Assembly (NCBI GenBank): GCA_001914195.1
Contig: MKYF01000042.1
Coordinates: 1-64,000 of the forward strand
From: Streptococcus mitis
GTDB lineage: Bacteria > Bacillota > Bacilli > Lactobacillales > Streptococcaceae
Length of the DNA stretch: 64,000 nucleotides
Reading direction: 5' to 3'
Position numbers and translations under genes: made by a program. Every line of letters starts with the position of its first letter. Within the stretch, counting starts at the first letter, position 1. Shown one piece after another: positions 60,900 to 64,000 of this stretch. The notes under the pieces are model-generated. The model saw only the letters and a list, made by a program, of their open reading frames with translations. It was not told the origin of the DNA and made no database searches.

Positions 60900-63800
60900 A
60901 TGGTGACCTTATTAGATTTATTCTCAGAAAATAATCAGATAAAAAAATGGCATCAAAATCTGACAGATAAGAAAAGACAATTAATGTTAGGATTGTCAAC
61001 TTCTACAAAAGCTTTAGCAATTGCTAGTAGTTTGAGACAGGAAGATAAGATTGTGTTATTGACGTCAACTTATGGAGAAGCAGAAGGACTTGTTAGTGAT
61101 CTTATCTCTATCTTGGGTGAGGAACTTGTCTATCCATTTTTGGTAGATGACTCCCCTATGGTCGAGTTTTTGATGTCTTCACAAGAAAAAATCATTTCAC
61201 GGGTTGAAGCCTTGCGTTTTTTGACTGATTCATCTAAGAAAGGGATTTTAGTTTGTAATATCGCAGCAAGTCGATTGATTTTACCGTCTCCAAATGTATT
61301 CAAAGATAGTATTGTAAAAATAACAGTTGGTGAAGAATATGACCAACACGCGCTTATCCATCAGTTAAAGGAAATAGGCTATCGAAAAGTTACTCAAGTA
61401 CAAACTCAGGGTGAATTTAGTCTGCGAGGAGATATTTTAGATATTTTTGAAATATCCCAGTTAGAACCTTGCCGAATTGAGTTTTTTGGTGATGAAATTG
61501 ATGGTATTAGGTCATTTGAAGTAGAAACACAACTATCAAAAGAAAATCAGACAGAACTCACCATTTTTCCAGCTAGTGATATGCTTTTGAGAGAAAAGGA
61601 TTATCAACGAGGTCAGTCAGCTTTAGAGAAACAAATTTCAAAAACTTTATCACCTATTTTAAAATCATACTTAGAAGAAATTCTTTCAAGTTTTCACCAA
61701 AAACAAAGTCATGCAGATTCTCGGAAATTTTTATCTTTGTGTTATGACAAGATATGGACTGTTTTTGACTATATTGAAAAAGATACCCCAATATTCTTTG
61801 ATGATTACCAGAAATTGATGAATCAGTATGAAGTCTTTGAAAGAGAATTAGCGCAGTACTTTACAGAAGAATTACAGAATAGTAAAGCATTTTCTGATAT
61901 GCAGTATTTTGCTGATATTGAACAAATCTATAAAAAACAAAGTCCAGTGACCTTTTTCTCTAATCTTCAAAAAGGTTTAGGAAATCTCAAATTTGACAAA
62001 ATTTATCAATTCAATCAATATCCTATGCAGGAATTTTTCAATCAATTTTCTTTTCTAAAAGAAGAAATTGAACGATACAAAAAAATGGATTACACCATTA
62101 TTCTGCAGTCTAGCAATTCAATGGGAAGTAAAACATTGGAGGATGTGTTAGAGGAATATCATATTAAATTGGATTCTAGAGATAAGTCAAGAATCTGTCA
62201 AGAATCTGTAAACTTAATCGAGGGCAATCTCAGACATGGTTTTCATTTTGTAGATGAAAAAATTCTGGTGATAACTGAACATGAGATTTTTCAAAAGAAA
62301 TTGAAACGTCGTTTTCGAAGACAACATGTTTCAAACGCAGAGAGATTAAAAGATTACAATGAACTTGAAAAAGGAGATTATGTTGTTCACCATATCCATG
62401 GAATTGGTCAGTATCTAGGGATTGAAACAATTGAAATCAAAGGGATTCACCGTGATTATGTCAGTGTTCAATACCAAAACGGGGATCTAATCTCTATCCC
62501 AGTGGAACAGATTCATCTACTTTCCAAATATATTTCAAGTGATGGGAAAGCTCCAAAACTCAATAAATTAAATGATGGTCATTTCAAAAAAGCAAAGCAA
62601 AAAGTTAAGAACCAGGTAGAGGATATAGCTGACGATTTAATTAAACTTTATTCTGAACGCAGCCAGTTGAAGGGTTTTGCTTTCTCAGCTGATGATGAGG
62701 ATCAACATGCTTTTGATGATGCCTTCCCTTATGTTGAAACGGATGATCAACTTCGTAGTGTTGAGGAAATCAAGAGAGATATGCAGGCTTCTCAGCCAAT
62801 GGATCGACTTTTAGTTGGGGATGTTGGTTTTGGAAAGACTGAAGTTGCTATGCGTGCAGCCTTTAAGGCAGTCAATGATCACAAACAGGTTGTCGTTCTA
62901 GTTCCGACGACGGTTTTAGCGCAACAGCACTATACAAATTTTAAGGAACGATTCCAAAATTTTGCAGTTAATATTGATGTATTGAGTCGTTTTAGAAGTA
63001 AAAAAGAGCAGACCGAAACACTTGAAAAATTGAAAAACGGTCAAGTTGATATTTTGATTGGAACACATCGTGTTTTGTCAAAAGATGTTGTGTTTGCTGA
63101 TTTGGGCTTGATGATTATTGATGAAGAACAGCGATTTGGTGTCAAGCATAAGGAAACCTTGAAAGAACTGAAAAAACAAGTGGATGTCCTGACCTTGACA
63201 GCAACGCCAATTCCTCGTACCCTTCACATGTCTATGCTGGGAATCAGAGATTTGTCTGTTATTGAAACTCCGCCGACTAATCGTTATCCAGTGCAAACCT
63301 ATGTCTTAGAAAAGAATGATAGTGTGATTCGTGATGCTGTCTTGCGTGAAATGGAGCGTGGAGGTCAAGTTTACTATCTTTACAATAAAGTTGACACGAT
63401 TGACCAGAAGGTTTCAGAATTACAGGAGTTAATTCCAGAGGCTTCGATTGGTTATGTTCATGGTCGCATGAGTGAAATCCAGTTGGAAAATACTCTATTA
63501 GACTTTATTGAGGGACAATACGATATCTTGGTGACGACTACCATTATTGAGACAGGGGTGGACATTCCAAATGCCAATACTTTATTTATTGAAAATGCGG
63601 ATCATATGGGCTTGTCAACCTTGTATCAGTTAAGAGGAAGAGTAGGTCGTAGTAATCGTATTGCTTACGCCTATCTCATGTATCGTCCAGAAAAATCAAT
63701 CAGTGAAGTCTCTGAGAAGAGATTAGAAGCCATCAAAGGATTTACAGAATTGGGATCCGGATTTAAGATTGCTATGCGAGATCTTTCGATTCGTGGAGCA

Positions 63801-64000
63801 GGGAATCTCCTAGGAAAATCCCAGTCTGGTTTCATTGATTCTGTTGGTTTTGAATTGTATTCGCAGTTATTAGAGGAAGCTATTGCTAAACGAAACGGTA
63901 ACGCTAACACAAGAACCAAAGGGAATGCTGAGTTGATTTTGCAAATTGATGCCTATCTTCCTGATACTTATATTTCAGACCAACGACATAAGATTGAAAT
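60900..64000 (+). CDS. mfd: Transcription-repair coupling factor Mfd (partial at window edge)
   Basis: 1033 codons seen, without stop; the rest lies beyond the window (streptococcal Mfd is about 1170 residues). UvrB-homology module in the N-terminal third, RNA-polymerase interaction domain near residues 490-550 (LEKGDYVVHHIHGIGQYLG), translocase with Walker A GDVGFGKTEVA near 641, DEEQ box near 740, and GRVGRS near 910. Removes stalled RNA polymerase and recruits UvrA. The frame is continuous at the three places I checked (start, Walker A, window end). Confidence 0.96.
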   Translation, partial: MVTLLDLFSENNQIKKWHQNLTDKKRQLMLGLSTSTKALAIASSLRQEDKIVLLTSTYGEAEGLVSDLISILGEELVYPFLVDDSPMVEFLMSSQEKIISRVEALRFLTDSSKKGILVCNIAASRLILPSPNVFKDSIVKITVGEEYDQHALIHQLKEIGYRKVTQVQTQGEFSLRGDILDIFEISQLEPCRIEFFGDEIDGIRSFEVETQLSKENQTELTIFPASDMLLREKDYQRGQSALEKQISKTLSPILKSYLEEILSSFHQKQSHADSRKFLSLCYDKIWTVFDYIEKDTPIFFDDYQKLMNQYEVFERELAQYFTEELQNSKAFSDMQYFADIEQIYKKQSPVTFFSNLQKGLGNLKFDKIYQFNQYPMQEFFNQFSFLKEEIERYKKMDYTIILQSSNSMGSKTLEDVLEEYHIKLDSRDKSRICQESVNLIEGNLRHGFHFVDEKILVITEHEIFQKKLKRRFRRQHVSNAERLKDYNELEKGDYVVHHIHGIGQYLGIETIEIKGIHRDYVSVQYQNGDLISIPVEQIHLLSKYISSDGKAPKLNKLNDGHFKKAKQKVKNQVEDIADDLIKLYSERSQLKGFAFSADDEDQHAFDDAFPYVETDDQLRSVEEIKRDMQASQPMDRLLVGDVGFGKTEVAMRAAFKAVNDHKQVVVLVPTTVLAQQHYTNFKERFQNFAVNIDVLSRFRSKKEQTETLEKLKNGQVDILIGTHRVLSKDVVFADLGLMIIDEEQRFGVKHKETLKELKKQVDVLTLTATPIPRTLHMSMLGIRDLSVIETPPTNRYPVQTYVLEKNDSVIRDAVLREMERGGQVYYLYNKVDTIDQKVSELQELIPEASIGYVHGRMSEIQLENTLLDFIEGQYDILVTTTIIETGVDIPNANTLFIENADHMGLSTLYQLRGRVGRSNRIAYAYLMYRPEKSISEVSEKRLEAIKGFTELGSGFKIAMRDLSIRGAGNLLGKSQSGFIDSVGFELYSQLLEEAIAKRNGNANTRTKGNAELILQIDAYLPDTYISDQRHKIE

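Noticed and set aside
17000..64000. Search for CRISPR arrays, prophage genes, full insertion sequences or BOX/RUP repeats
   Set aside because: By eye I saw no regularly spaced repeats, transposase or phage genes, and no clear BOX or RUP copy. Short degenerate copies could have been missed.

Overview
The window is a piece of a low-GC Gram-positive chromosome around the replication origin. Gene order and protein sequences match the Streptococcus mitis group (S. mitis, S. pneumoniae, S. oralis). It appears not to be S. pneumoniae. The place where pneumococcus carries cbpA and the hk06/rr06 two-component genes (between dus and clpC) instead holds a cysteine hydrolase, a lipoprotein and a broken small membrane gene. 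The CbpD homologue is short, with one visible SH3-like segment. The predicted competence peptide, EIRKTSNSLLNFFKRR, resembles an S. mitis pherotype rather than pneumococcal CSP-1 or CSP-2. S. mitis or a close relative is my best reading.

Layout. 1-7.3 kb: an orphan DltB-like MBOAT gene, then the glycerol operon glpK-glpO-glpF with a CcpA-type cre site and an Mga-like regulator upstream. 7.4-11.1 kb: hslO, a dus gene, the cysteine hydrolase, the lipoprotein and the nonsense-interrupted small gene. 11.1-14.1 kb: ctsR-clpC with a CtsR operator. 14.1-17.1 kb: a thiamine-precursor ABC transporter and a thiamine-binding protein under a TPP riboswitch. 17.2-25.2 kb: cbpD (competence murein hydrolase), veg, the replicative helicase, rplI, gdpP, hpf and comFA-comFC. 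25.3-30.6 kb: a YigZ/IMPACT protein, cysK, rpsB-tsf and pcsB. 30.6-38.4 kb: mreC-mreD, the ECF transporter core, pgsA, rodZ and two M16 peptidase-like genes. 38.6-50.5 kb: yaaA-recF, guaB, trpS, an ABC-F ATPase, a YfhO protein and a YhgE/TetR pair. 50.5-53.3 kb: tRNA-Glu and tRNA-Asn, comE-comD-comC, tRNA-Arg. 53.3-64 kb: rlmH, htrA, parB, oriC, dnaA, dnaN, a DUF951 gene, ychF, pth and the start of mfd, which runs off the window.

Functional themes. (1) Replication and segregation: DnaA-box clusters lie before htrA, before dnaA and after dnaA; ParB is encoded here and two parS-like palindromes lie inside ecfA1 and yfhO. Most genes left of the origin are on the minus strand and all genes from htrA rightward are on the plus strand, as expected for bidirectional replication. 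(2) Competence: comCDE with a ComE box, plus SigX (ComX) boxes before cbpD and comFA and a possible further one upstream of the lipoprotein gene. (3) Envelope: PcsB, MreCD, RodZ, PgsA, CbpD, HtrA.

Most of the window is conserved core genome. I did not find a convincing large new system. The more interesting points are small: the competence-peptide variant, a candidate competence box followed by a Shine-Dalgarno and a 10-codon reading frame, the broken small gene, apparently leaderless promoters, the parS sites inside genes, and a transcription terminator that shares bases with the pcsB WalR box. All comparisons with other genomes are from memory; no database search was run.
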